Below are positions 44,340-57,700 of a stretch of 64,000 nucleotides of DNA, piece by piece. The notes under the pieces are model-generated. The model was given only the letters and a program-made list of their open reading frames with translations. It was not told where the DNA came from and ran no database searches. Position numbers and translations under genes: made by a program. The number at the start of each line of letters is the position of its first letter. Within the stretch, counting starts at the first letter, position 1. This DNA is from Megaleporinus macrocephalus (taxonomy: Eukaryota; Chordata; Actinopteri; Characiformes; Anostomidae): positions 4,632,263-4,696,262 of the forward strand of contig CM038715.1 of the NCBI GenBank assembly GCA_021613375.1, in the 5' to 3' direction.

Positions 44340-47045
44340 TGTAGAGTAAGATCTGGGTAATATGGTAATGCTTTTTAGGTTAGGCTAGATTAAGATTTAG
44401 TTCAGTTTGTTAATTTGTTATTGTTCAGGATAGAGTTACATTTGATTTTGTAATTATTGCTTTGTGTACAGTAAGGTTTGTCAGATTTGTAATTGTTTAG
44501 GGTAGAATAAGGGTTAGGCTGGTTTGTTACTTATGCTTGAAGTACAGTAGGTTTTGGTTGATTTGTTTATTATTTTTATTATTGCTTAGTGTAAGATTTG
44601 GTTCAATTGGTCATTATTACTTAGAATGTAGTAAAATCTAAGTTTTGTCTTATTTGATTGTTATCGTTTGTGGTAAAGTTTGATTAATTTGATTAATATT
44701 ATTTTCGGTAGAGTAAAGTTTGTCTAATTTGGTTAATATTGTTTACGGTAAAGGGAGATTTGTCTAATTTGGTTAATATTGTTTACGGTAGAGTAAAGTT
44801 TGTCTAATTTGGTTAATATTGTTTACGGTAAAGGGAGATTTGTCTAATTTGGTTAATATTGTTTACGGTAGAGGAAGGTTTGTCTAATTTAGTTAATATT
44901 GTTTACGGTAAAGGGAGATTTGTCTAATTTGGTTAATATTGTTTACGGTAGAGGAAGGTTTGTCTAATTTTGTTAATATTGTTTACGGTAAAGGGAGATT
45001 TGTCTAATTTGGTTAATATTGTTTACGGTAGAGGAAGGTTTGTCTCATTTAGTTAATATTGTTTACGGTAAAGGGAGATTGGTCTAATTTGTTTAATATG
45101 GTTTAGTGTAAATTTTGTCTAATTTGTTTAATATTGTTTAGTGTAAATTTTGTCTAATTTGGTTAATATTGTTTAGTGTACAATAAGGTTTGTTTAATTA
45201 GATTATTGTTTGGGGTAGAGTAAGGTTTGGTTCATTTGATTTTTTTGGGGGGGGTAAAGTTTGTCTAATTTAGTTGTTATTGTTTAGGGTAGAGTAAGAT
45301 TTGGTTAATTTAGTTATTGTTTGAGGTAGAGTAGGGTTTGTCTAATTTGGTTATTGTTTAGGGTAGAGTAGAATTTGGTTATTGTCTAGGGTAGAGTAGG
45401 GTTTGGTTAATTTGGTTATTGTTTAGGGTAGAGTAAGGTTTGGTTAATTTAGTTGTTATTGTTTAGGGTAGAGTAAGGTTTGGTTAATTTGGTTATTGTT
45501 TAGGGTAGAGTAAGGTTTGGTTAATTTAGTTATTATTGTTTAGGGTAGAGTAAGGTTTGGTTAATTTGGTTATTGTTTACAATAGAGTAAGTTTTGGTTA
45601 ATTTGGTTATTGTTTAGGGTAGAGTAAGGTTTGGTTAATTTAGTTGTTATTGTTTAGGGTAGGGTAAGGTTTGGTTAATTTAGTTATTATTGTTTAGAGT
45701 AGAGTAAGGTTTGGTTAATTTAGTTGTTATTGTTTAGGGTAGAGTAAGGTTTGGTTAATTTAGTTGTTATTGTTTAGGGTAGTGTAAGGTTTGGTTAATT
45801 TGGTTATTGTTTAGGGTAGAGTAAGGTTTGGTTAATTTAGTTGTTATTGTTTAGGGTAGAGTAAGGTTTGGTTAATTTAGTTGTTATTGTTTAGGATAGA
45901 GTAAGGTTTGGTTAATTTGGTTATTGTTTAGGGTAGAGTAAGGTTTGGTTAATTTAGTTGTTATTGTTTAGGGTACAGTAAAGTTTGGTTAATTGGTTAT
46001 TGTTTAGGGTAGAGTAAGGTTTGGTTAATTTAGTTGTTATTGTTTAGGGTAGAGTAAAGTTTGGTTAATTTGGTTATTGTTTAGGGTAGAGTAAAGATGG
46101 TTAATTTGGTTATTGTTTAGGGTAGAGTAAAGTTTGGTTAATTTGGTTATTGTTTACAATAGAGTAAGGTTTGGTTAATTTAGTTGTTATTGTTTAGGGT
46201 AGAGTAAAGTTTGGTTAATTTGGTTATTGTTTACAATAGAGTAAGGTTTGGTTAATTTGGTTGTTATTGTTTAGGGTAGTGTAAGGTTTGGTTAATTTGG
46301 TTATTGTTTACAATAGAGTAAGGTTTGGTTAATTTAGTTGTTATTGTTTAGGGTAGAGTAAAGTTTGATTAATTTGGTTATTGTTTAGGGTAGAGTAAGG
46401 TTTGGTTAATTTAGTTGTTATTGTTTAGGGTAGAGTAAAGTTTGGTTAATTTGGTTATTGTTTAGGGTAGAGTAAGGTTTGGTTAATTTAGTTGTTATTG
46501 TTTAGGGTAGAGTAAAGTTTGGTTAATTTGGTTATTGTTTGGGGTAGAGTAAGGTTTGGTTAATTTAGTTGTTATTGTTTAGGGTAGAGTAAAGTTTGGT
46601 TAATTTAGTTGTTATTGTTTAGGGTAGAGTAAGGTTTGGTTAATTTAGTTATTATTGTTTAGGGTAGAGTAAGGTTTGGTTAATTTAGTTGTTATTGTTT
46701 AGGGTAGAGTAAGGTTTGGTTAATTTAGTTGTTATTGTTTAGGGTAGAGTAAGGTTTGGTTAATTTAGTTATTATTGTTTAGGGTAGAGTAAGGTTTGGT
46801 TAATTTAGTTATTATTGTTTAGGGTAGAGTAAGGTTTGGTTAATTTAGTTATTATTGTTTAGAGTAGAGTAAGGTTTGGTTAATTTAGTTATTATTGTTT
46901 AGGGTAGAGTAAGGTTTGGTTAATTTAGTTATTATTGTTTAGGGTAGAGTAAGGTTTGGTTAATTTAGTTATTATTGTTTAGGGTAGAGTAAGGTTTGGT
47001 TAATTTAGTTATTATTGTTTAGGGTAGAGTAAGGTTTGTCTAATT
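44340..47045 (+). repeat. C-free tandem array, 37/40-bp units, 2.7 kb
   Basis: The basic unit is GGTAGAGTAAGGTTTGGTTA plus ATTTAGTTGTTATTGTTTAG (40 bp); a 37-bp form has ATTTGGTTATTGTTTAG as its second half. Three zones are visible. About 44340-44700 holds degenerate units. About 44710-45100 holds an 80-bp dimer in which GGTAGAG and GGTAAAGGGAG units alternate. About 45180-46580 mixes 37- and 40-bp units, and 46580-47040 is nearly perfect 40-bp units. I estimate roughly 60-70 units. The plus strand has almost no C through most of it. No long open frame crosses it. Confidence 0.95.
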
Positions 47046-47139
47046 TAGTTGTTATTGTTCAGGGAAGAACAAGGTGTGTCTAATTTGGTTATTATTTAGT
47101 GTAAAGTAAGGTTTGGTTGATTTTTTAATAATTATTACA

Positions 47140-47302
47140 CTTCTTTTTACAGTTATATATAAAACACTACTAGTACAGGTCCTGAAATGCTGCCCTGCTG
47201 TAGAGTTTATCTGAGTCTCACCCCAAGCATTTCAATGCATGTTATGTCCTGACATGATGTGCAAATGACAAATAAACTTGAAACTTGAAACTTGAAAACT
47301 GT
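47140..47302 (+). mobile_element. LINE-like 3' tail
   Basis: GATGTGCAAATGACAAATAA, then ACTTGAAACTTGAAACTTGA, is the AATAAA-plus-short-tandem ending typical of fish non-LTR elements. The upstream part shows no coding sequence. Confidence 0.6.
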
Positions 47303-47833
47303 GCTGCTAGTCTGGCTTCCTTACCAATTCCATGTTCATAAAAAAGAAAAAGTTTGATCGGATTAGTCAACATATTCAGAGCACATCACCATTAATTCAT
47401 AAATGAGGATGAAACGGACATCTAATGCCAGACCACTTGATTTGTGTTTTCCTCCCTGCTGTGCGAGTGCTGTATGTTTTTGATTTCGAGCTGTTGTTTT
47501 GTTTTACTTCATGAACTCAGTTTTTATTAGTATATATAACTCCCCTAAACTCAGTGAGGACCCTTAAAAATGAAATACTTTCATGCTTATTGTTATTTGT
47601 CATATGACTGTTAGTGTTTCTTGGCCCTTATAGTTTGTTTGTAGCTACAGTTGCACTCTCTCGGGGGAAGCAGAGATCGGAATGTTCTCATGATTGCCAC
47701 GTCAGCTCCTCAACAGTTTCTTTTGGCATGCTGGAAAACTCCTGTTGGCTTTAGTCATTAATCATAATCAAGGAAGGCACTGGTATTTTAGTTCAAGCAA
47801 ACACACAAATCATGTTTTCTTTTTCTAATATAC

Positions 47834-48631
47834 TTTAATAATCATTTGTACAATCTGATATCTGGTTCCCATACAAGTTCCAATAAACTATAGTAAGTCA
47901 ATAATCCATATCTATATATGCACTAAACATTTGCAAAGAATCAGCAAATGTGAACAGAAGGCTGATTAAGGCTGATTAAGGCAGACATTTTCACAGGAAA
48001 AAAATACCCTCATCTTAGGACACAGCTGATCTTGTCCATACATGTAAAAAAAAAAAAAGATAGAATAAACATACATTTCTTTGCAATCAGACCTTGAATA
48101 TCTATAAAATGCGTTTAACTTTACAGGAGATTCCAACAATGGACAGGTTTGTTGTTGTGAGGTGTCGCATGTTTTGCACAGCCTAATCAAAAAGGCGTAC
48201 TGCTGCTGCTGCTGCTGCTGACTAGTTCATTTAAAAAAAGTTAACCGGGTTTGGACACATCATGTAGGCAACTGCCCTAGTTTCATTGCACTAGTTTCCG
48301 TCTATGAGTCAAGTCATTGTAGGAAAACTCTTTGAATCTCAAAGGAACCTCGAGTTCCCTCCATTTTTAGAAACACCCTGTAAAAAAGTTATCTTACATA
48401 CACTTTTACATACAGACAACACTTAAAGGCAGTCAGGTTGTAGAATTAGTCAGTACAGTCATTAGATTATGTATGCCCTCCCCTCAGGAAAAAGAAAAGA
48501 AGAAAAAGAAAATAACACAAAAGTAATAAGTTGTATTACTGGAATATTTTAAGTTAAATATTGGCTCCATCAACATTTTACACAGTCATTATACATGTAC
48601 AGTTAAAATAGCTTTCACATTTGAAGGGAGG

Positions 48632-48695
<64 letters not shown>

Positions 48696-50212
48696 TTTTT
48701 GTTTAGTGTCTGTGGTCAGTGAGCGTGTGTGCTGAGAGCTGCATCAGTGGGCTGCCTGAGCAGGTAGAGCTCTCATATCATCTCAAATAGCCTACACAAG
48801 CAGTACAGCACAACCCACGCAAGCCCTCACAGTCACTGGTAGACAGTCATCTACAAGAGCTGATGGTAGTAGGAGCCATTCTGTAGTGGACAACCTTATA
48901 CTTGCTGTTTTACATCGAGTATGTGCGTGCGTCTTCCACATGACAGCTGCAGTATGGGTACGAAGGGCATTATAGCAGATATGAAGAAAGAAAATCTGAA
49001 TAGGACTATAACAATTAAAGGAAACGGATCCCAGAAACAAACACAGGATTACCAAAACAAATAAATACAGAACGAGCATGCTGGTTCATCTGTGAGAGTC
49101 CATTCAATGTAACACCACATGTCAAACAGAGTCTGAGTGATTTGCTTTTATGAACAATGTGCCTTGAATACTTGCGAAATGCTACATAGTGAGGGTGGGA
49201 CAGCTGAAAACTATTATTGTTATTTTATGCCACTGTTATGCGCAGAATCATAATCATCAGCACTTAGAACATTAGATACAAATCATTTCACATAACCTCT
49301 TATGAAAGATACAGGAGCTTCCATAGTATTAGACGGACGCCACATACATCAGCACAAAATATAATACAATCAGTTATACATTTTCCTTTAAACGAAATTA
49401 AGAATGTGGAAAAGAAATAAAAAGGAAAAGCTACAGATTCCACTCCGTGTCTACTGCTGGGTAGACGAAAGTACCAAGTTCACTGAAGAACACCAAATAC
49501 AAACACTGACCATGTTTACATGAGAAAACAACTTTTTTTTTTTTATGAGCTAACAGGTTTACTGTGAGAGCAAAACTACCTGAAACACTTCGGTGCAGAT
49601 TAAAGTGTGGTTGTAGTGACGCCACTCTGGGGCCACGTCGTATTGCTTTCTCTCATATTTGGTCTACAGAAAACACGGAGTTTCGCTTCTATGGGTCCAT
49701 AAGATGCTCTTTTTTAAAATAAAGTGCTTCACAGGATTTGGAGGATAGCTATGACGTACAGCGTCATTGACATGATGGTTGATTGGGGAATGTGAAGGAG
49801 AGATGGAGAAGGCTAGGCCAAATTTGGTTTACATGAAAACAGAATTCCTGACCTGACCTTACCAGGTTCTACTGACGCAATTCCTTTCTGTCTCTTTGGG
49901 AAAACAGCTCCAGTAAAACAGGCGGCGACTCTGTCAGCAAATCTTCCTCGACTATTCACTCTCAGTACAGTATGTTTGAGTTTGAGCGTAATGTTCAACA
50001 CAAAGCGACATCAGTAAATGTCATACAGTATTATCTAAACACCTTACAAACAAGTAACAACTCTTACATAAAAATATACTACATGGTCTCAAGGGTTTCA
50101 TGAGACATGCATCAAACGCCTAGAGGCTGAACCTGCTGGTTCTAGGCTATGGATTACTGGCTTGATGTATTTAGGCACAGAACATGGCTGGGTTACTGCA
50201 GTAGCTCTGGCT
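47834..50212 (-). other. epas1: epas1 3' UTR (probable extent)
   Basis: About 2.4 kb with no other gene signal lies between the stop and a minus-strand ATTAAA at 47834-47839, similar to the length of the mammalian EPAS1 3' UTR. It contains a (CAG)6-7 tract on the transcript strand at about 48199-48220 and a long TA repeat at 48636-48690. The true end needs transcript data. Confidence 0.5.
48636..48690. repeat. (TA)n microsatellite in epas1 3' UTR
   Basis: About 27 TA units. If the 3' UTR extends this far, the transcript would carry it as a self-complementary UA hairpin. Confidence 0.9.
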
Positions 50213-50364
50213 CTATGTGGCCTGGTCCAGAGCTTTGAGCAGGTCACTGCCCTGCAGCAGGTGAAGGTTTCCATGCAGCGGAACGTTGACATCACAGTCA
50301 TACTGCGTCAGTTCCGTCAGGCAGAACGAGTCAAACGATGGAGCCAGAAGTCGACTTGTCATCC
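50213..50364 (-). CDS. epas1: epas1 exon 16 (C-terminal activation domain)
   Basis: Encodes [20 protein letters not shown], then [20 protein letters not shown] and LLKALDQAT, then TAG at 50213-50215. The Asn in DVNVP is the FIH hydroxylation site (human Asn847) that controls CBP/p300 binding in normal oxygen. The ending LDQAT is the same as in the human protein. Confidence 0.96.
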
Positions 50365-53300
50365 CTGAGAGAGAAAAAAAAACACGTGATACATGAGTTT
50401 AGTAGAGTTCTAAAGTAGGATCAAACACGTTAGGTCTCCTTTCTGCATGGGAATTTGGGGAAAATCTAGATGATGCCAAGAAAGAACCTCTGTTGGTTCC
50501 CTATAGGAGCTCTAGTAAAACTTTACATGATCTCTGCTACACAACACTGACCAAACCATGCTATAAATATGTTAGCAGATTTAATGTGCTGCCATGAGTT
50601 CATGAGTTCAGTAATATATCAGTGTCATGTTACCCTCATGCTACCTTTACAGGTGATTGTCTGTGAAGACAACTGTTTATAGCTTAGAGTTGTGAGAGTT
50701 TCAAACTAATTTTTGTTGTCTACTCTAGTGAACCATCATCACATCAAAGATTATGTCTACTATCTTAACAATTACTGATGATCTTCTATCCATTATCTGT
50801 CGCTTAATCCCACTAGTCGGGGTCACCGGGGGAGCTGGAGCCAACCCCAGCGTGTGATGGTAACATGATGTTGTAAAATTACTGCATCTGTCATGAAATC
50901 TTATGGTAGTGTGAAGCGTAAAACATAGAGGGGGTCAGACTGTGAATTATAACTAGAGATGGAAGGATTGCTCGGCTATGTATCGGTATCAGCCGATTTT
51001 TAATCAAAATATGTGATCGGCCAATATTTCTCCAATTTAGCCGATCCCGAGAGCTGATCGATGGTGTTAAACACATGAGCTTAATTTCTATATTTTCAGC
51101 TAGCGTTTCATCCAGGAAGAGGAGCCCTCCGGCCAGCTCCCTGCAATTCCTATCTGAACTACTAGGTGGAAATACATACCCTTTCATTTTCCACAGACTG
51201 ACTAAAGCAGCGACGTCGCGAGAAAAGCATGCGATGATAGAAAATATCGTTCGTCTGGCAGTATTGGGAATATTTGTTGGATTTACTTTAATCCAACAAA
51301 TTTATTTATTTATTTACTGTTAATTTTGTTTACATATTATGCTGTTTCATATGAGCTTGTTAAAAATGGTAATAAACCAGTTGAGACCATGTTTCATGAC
51401 TTGCTTGTGCTTATAACTACATGTAGCCCTGCCGTGGCGTATACCCCACCCTCTATCGGTATCGGCGATCGTGCTGAAAGGGGATCGGCGATCTGAATCG
51501 GCCTCAAAAACGCTGATCGGCCCATCTGTAACTATAACAGTTGTTTTACTTACTGTAACATTTAATCATATATTGTCACATTTTTCGTTCTCTATGGTTT
51601 ATTACATTTCTGGAGTTTACTTGCGTGGGTGTAAAAGCAAGCCGCGACAAAGACACTTGATTGCGGTTGAGCTGAGTTGTTTACTGAGAATCTTCGGGCA
51701 GTACAGGGCAATGAAATAGCCAACATTCACCACAGTCTCTAAATCAGTGGGAAGCTGTTACAGTCTCTGTTTGGTTACAGTCTGGCTACAGGTGTCAAGG
51801 CACTCTTGCTCGGGCACAGATTGCTGTTACTTAAGTCCATGCGGTGAACTACGAGCTTCCTTCTTCATAAACCAAACCCAGACTACTGTTCTCACTACTG
51901 CGACTGCTCAAAACTTGCAATACAACTGAACGCAGAAACAGCCTAGCCAATGGCAACATAGTAGCTCCACTTACAATATTAAACACAATTCAAAGTAAAC
52001 TAAATTACTTTAACTCACCAACACTACAATATACACACATACAGATGAGCAAATTCTGTAAATCTTATAATTTTTTAGGTACGAATGCATTGATTGGCAT
52101 AGTTCTGTTGCTGCTGCTACAATGCCTGGCCCACACAACTAATGTTTTCAATTCTTAAAACCTCACAGCAGCTTCTGGTAAACTGCTACATTGCGACGTT
52201 TCTCACAGACTAATGTGATTTTTCTTAACAAACATGGAGGATGTAAACAAATATGGCGGATTACGGTAAAACTACTGTTGTGGCCGTGGTACGTGCTTTC
52301 TGTACATTAAAGACAAACATAGGGTGACCCTGACTGGACTGGGTGTAGATGGGATGAGTAAACATCATCATATTAAGATCCTCGGTATCACAAAACATTT
52401 TCTGAAGGAGCTACTTATCCTAACTATCCTGCAGTGAAGGCCTAAAGTTGGGGACTGACCTGCAAGCTTGGTGGAAGGCAGCATGCTGTACTGATTGTAT
52501 TCAGGAGGGCAGAACTGCTCAGTGAAAGGCTGTTTGAGCTCTGTGGAGCTCTGCTGGTCTGGAGGAGGCTGACTGTGACTGAGCTGAGAACCCACAACTG
52601 CTTGTCTGGAAGAAAAAGTGTCTGCAAGAAAAAGAGATCATTAAAGCTAGACGGAAAGCTAGACTTAAAGAAATAAATTTCTATTTAACAATGGCAGGTG
52701 ACACTTAACGCACCTTCAAGAACTCCTGGGTTGGTGGGCTTTCTGGCAGAGAAGGCCCAATCATTGGTCACTGTCTTCATTCGCTTCCACATGTCTTCCA
52801 TGGACTCGCTGCAAGGAATCCTCTCCTGAAAACAATCACAGAACAATTTGTTACTTTCAGATATTTCCATTCTGATATTTGTGATTGAGCTGTATGGTGG
52901 AGCTTCATGAGCCTTACCTGAGGGACATTTGAGAAGGAGCATGAGGAACTGAACTGTGTCTGCCTTTTACGTTTTAAGTTGGTGGCCAGTGGAATCTGAC
53001 CGAGCCTCATGTCATCACACGGCTGCACAAAGTTCTCAAACATTCTGTAACAAATCAAATGACCAGCAGTGTGAACACACGGTTAATGTATATGAAAATT
53101 GTTTGAAGCTCTGAAACTGAGCATGCATTCGAGTGAAACGCTTGTTACCTGTGCTGTGGCTGTCCACAAGTCAGATTCTGTCCATTCATCTCAGAAGCTC
53201 GATACTGTAATGGCGAGTCTGGGGGCCACTGCAGGCTCTGCCTGCCCCCTCTAGAGGAGAGTGGGGTGTTGGCAGGTGCCTGGTACGATGACATGAGTTC

Positions 53301-54703
53301 TGTCTCTGAGTAGGAGCTGGGACAGGTCTTGCTCTCAGAGGTGAAGGGGCCCAAGGGCTGGAAGAGGCTAGTGACAGAGCTAAAATTATGCTGGGGCGTA
53401 GTGTGCAGACTTGGGCCTGGCTCAGATAAAGGCTCCTCCTGACCAATGGGATTCAGTTGGAAATCCTCACCGTCCATGGGGATGTACGGAGCCAGGGTTT
53501 CCAGGTCCAGATCGCTCAAGTCAAACTGCTGGAAAGGCAAAACAGGTGGTAGCATTGACACTGACCTTTATAGTATTAAAACAGAACTTTTAAATAAAAT
53601 AGTTTATGTGGCATGCACACATCAGGCCTCAGTATCTCCCTAGATCATTTCTCACATTTGTTCTTACATATGTTAGATTCATGACATGGTCTTAATCTAC
53701 AGAATTTAACTTGCACCTGTGTTCTCGAGTGTGTGTAGACTCGTATATAAGAACAAACCCCGTCTAAGAAAACAATGGTTAATGTTAGAATCTTGTGAAA
53801 ACTGCCCAAATGTGTTGTAAGAGGAAATTTCTTCTTAAGATCAGTTGGTGAATAGGTCCCACTCTCGGTTTTAAACTATACCTACCTCAGCATGCATTAT
53901 GCCAAGTATATAGCAAGTACAGCCAGTTTATCAACCAATATCAACCAATGTCATATTAACTCATTTACATACATCCATATACACAGCCCTCAGCTGAATT
54001 TACAGTATAGTTGAACAATTTATTTACTGATTGAATTTTTTAATTGAATTAATAATTCTTTCTTTCTTTATTAATATTGCAAAGTGTTGTAATGTTGTGA
54101 AGTGTAAACATGTGGGCTATAAAGTGTAACATACTAACCTGTGTGTCAGTGGGACTCTTCAGCTCAGTTTCCTGGGCAAACAGCCTTTCTGTCAGCTCTA
54201 CATTCAGTTCACTGTCCCCAACGCCGTAATAATCTCTTCCTGGACTGCCAGGCTGCAGACAACAAGCACACAGCGCAGTTATGACAACATCTAAAACCTC
54301 TAAACGTCATACATTTGTGCAGGCAAATATGCAAATGGGAAAAGTGAACACACTGTGGAGCAGCTGCTGCAGTTGCTCAGGCTAGGCGTAGAGCCGGACA
54401 GAGATTTGGCCAGGCCGCTGTCAGAGCTGGGTGCTGGAGAGTCAAGTTTCCACAGCTTACTGGCTGCAGCTTTACCGGGGCTCTTGTAGAAGATGGACGG
54501 CTCTTCAAACTGTTGCTTTCCTGTAAATGCACAAGGCAGAGCATGAGCATCAGACGAGGCCACTGATGTGTTTGTTAAAACCTAAATCTAACCATTGAGC
54601 TGGATTCTGTCTGAAACACTGGCTGATGTTAGTCTGGTATCTAGTATCTTCTGCACTACAGTATAAACCAGCACTATAATAGCTACTGATGATCCATCTC
54701 TTT

Positions 54704-54794
<91 letters not shown>

Positions 54795-57700
54795 GTGAGT
54801 TTGATTATGAGAAGGGGAAATGCTGTTTGTTAAAAGTGATCCCGAACGCTCCCAAGGTTTGATCTACAACAGACACAAGAGTACATGATTAGTATGTTTT
54901 TGTTGCATGCATGGGGTGAGAAACTCAGAAGATAAGTGAATTAGCCTATACTTATTACAACCCAATATTGACATGAGTAGATACGAACCACCACTACCCC
55001 ACATCGCAAAGTCAATCATGCAAACCAGGAAATCAATAACAATGATTAAAAAACACCTGTTTATTAAAAAACCAACATTGTTTTTCAACATCAGTAAGAG
55101 CTACAAAAGTGCCCTTGCTAGGTAAAGCCCATTTTGCCTCAGAGCAGAAAGATAAAACTTCTCCAGAGCAGTGGTTCCAAACCTTGGTCTCAGGAAGGGT
55201 TTGTTAATTATCCGATTAGTTGTATCAGGTGTATGGGGTCCTCCAGGACCAGGCTAGGGAATCACAGCTCTAGAGCTATCATATAATGCGTACCCTGCAG
55301 CAAAGCCAAGCTACAACCAAGCTACTGTACAGAGGCTGCTTGTTGCGAAGCGTAGAACCAGGGCACTGCATGTGCGTGTGTTGTAATTCCGAGGTAGAGA
55401 TCTAGAAGAATACTAAGAGTATTAACAGGAGTTCATGCATGCAGGAGAGGGGTGGACATGCCATCGAAGGATGTGGAGGAGTACAGACTGAAGTTGTTGT
55501 GGGGATAGAAGTAGCGACGGGTGGCATTCTGACCAAAGTCCAGGGCAATGATGGCATCTCCAGGTGTGGGCGCAAGCTGGGTCAGTTCCTCAGGCTCCTC
55601 CTTGAGCTTGGTGTAGAGCAGGCTGGCTGGATCGGAGACTGTGCCGGCCTGGCAGAAGAGCTCACTTGTGCTCAGCATGTCATGGGACTTGAACAGCGCC
55701 TCTGTCTGGTCCATGGAGAAGATAATGGACTTCTCTTCGATTTCACTGAAATGTAGATAAGACCACGTTTAGGATGAATGCTGATCCAAGCTGGAATACA
55801 TGTATTGATAATGTAATGAATTCCACTGTACTACAAAGTCAAAGTAGTAAGTATGCCAATGGTAAATCACAGCTCTCACGTTCCAGTCAAATATGTTGTA
55901 TGTATGAAGGAAAGGGTGGGATTAATGGCACAAACAATATTATAATATATTTTCATTGTAAACAATGTGAATAAAATGATATTTACTTTTCCAAGGCTAG
56001 TAAAGTTGGAATAAACAAAAGGGCCAGCAAAACAATGGTGCCGATGAAAAGTTGAGTATTGCTTTTTATTCAACTTCTACAAAAACAGAGAGTTTTTGAA
56101 GAAACGAGAAATTATTATGGCTATTATTATTAATATCATTATTATTATAGTATAAATATATGAAATCTCATGAAAGATATTTAGGAGTGGCCATTCTCTG
56201 TTATAATAAGCTTTTTGGAGCTTGCCAAATACATATTTCATTATGAAATTTGAAAAATCCTACTCATCAAACTCATCATACTGGTGCATTTTGTGTATTG
56301 TGAAGATATCGTGATATTTTTGTCATATCGCCCACCTGTACAGGATATCATGTCCATGATATTATTACAATGATATCAACTGACATATGGGCTGATTTAC
56401 TTATTTGGCTACAGCAGTGCAGACCACTGAATACTCTAGGGCACTACAGGCTTACCTGAGGACATAGTTGATGCACACGATACACTGCGGTTGGGAGTTG
56501 CGGCTGTTGTAGATGACCGAGCCCTGCGTCTCCACCCACACGTATCCCCCGTGCTTGGCCAACATCCGATACTGCCCGCTCACAGCCTGGCCCTTAGCGC
56601 ACACTGCACACAGAACAGTATTAGCATTAACGCTGCTGCACATGACATTTATCAGCACTGTGCTTATTCTTATGCATCCTTGAATACATAAAATTGGATA
56701 CGAGCTACAAATATTTGGTTTCGTTATTTGCTGTGACAAACAGGCATGGATTTGGGTCACAAATGTTCAGAGAGAACCTGGTGTGCTCATGCATATGGTG
56801 AACAGATTAGTCACTCGGGATCGATTCAACAAATAAAAATTCTGTTAATCTATTCATTGTAAAACTGTCCCCCTACATCTGTCTTCACAAATAGAGCCGA
56901 GGCATAATATCAAATAATTCAGAAAGCAGTTTGTTTCAATGCATACCAGATTCTGCTAACACAATGCTGCTTTCTAAACTAGGAAACCCCCAATTCAGTT
57001 TTTCATACCATCCTTAAACAACATTAGTCATAGTCTGCGTGTCAGCCACATTCACGAGCTGAGAACAGCAATCTGTTTGGACTGACTGATCTGAGCACTT
57101 CATAACGCTGTTCACTTCAAAGTCTCATTAGCAGATAATCCCATGCTAATGAGTCAGTATGACCTGGCTTTACGAACGTCAGAATACTGGCAGAAGCCAA
57201 GCTTTTACTAACGCAGTCACAGGACACAGATAGTAACCCAGACTCCACTTCAGAATACAGAATGTCTGTTTTAACTATTTAGGGTGTGTCTCAAACCCTA
57301 CTGAGCTCCTACATAGGCAGCATTTTACATCATAGTATGCACTCCAGACATGTAGACTGTCCCAATTCTTACATACCTTAAACATGCTGTCTACTGAGAA
57401 ACCTTTTTTAGACCTGATTTTAAAGAAGCATCGAACGCTTCCTCAGCCGCTAAGACAATCCCATGATGCAACGCAGGCTAATCTAGGAGCAGTGAAGTGG
57501 TTTTAAAATGTGAGTTATTTTGATTCTTTCTGGAGTTTTAATGTGTTTCTGGTCATATAATCACACAAAACAGTATTTTATTATCAACTCTGTAACGAGT
57601 TCTTCACCATTTAGCAGTTTTATACTCCAGACATTAGCATTTATGCTAGCAATTTTTTTAAGCCTCGGACTATTGTTTTGGATGCTGGCCGGTAGCTTAG

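Noticed and set aside
44340..47045. CRISPR-like array or interstitial telomere
   Set aside because: The units are contiguous with no unique spacers, so it is not CRISPR. TTAGGG occurs once per unit and never in tandem, so it is not a telomeric tract.
55433..55533. Exon 9 of epas1 extended to the TGA at 55433-55435
   Set aside because: The donor at 55533/55534 joins exon 10 in the same place as in human (DFG|) and in the right phase. The extension is kept only as an intron-retention hypothesis.
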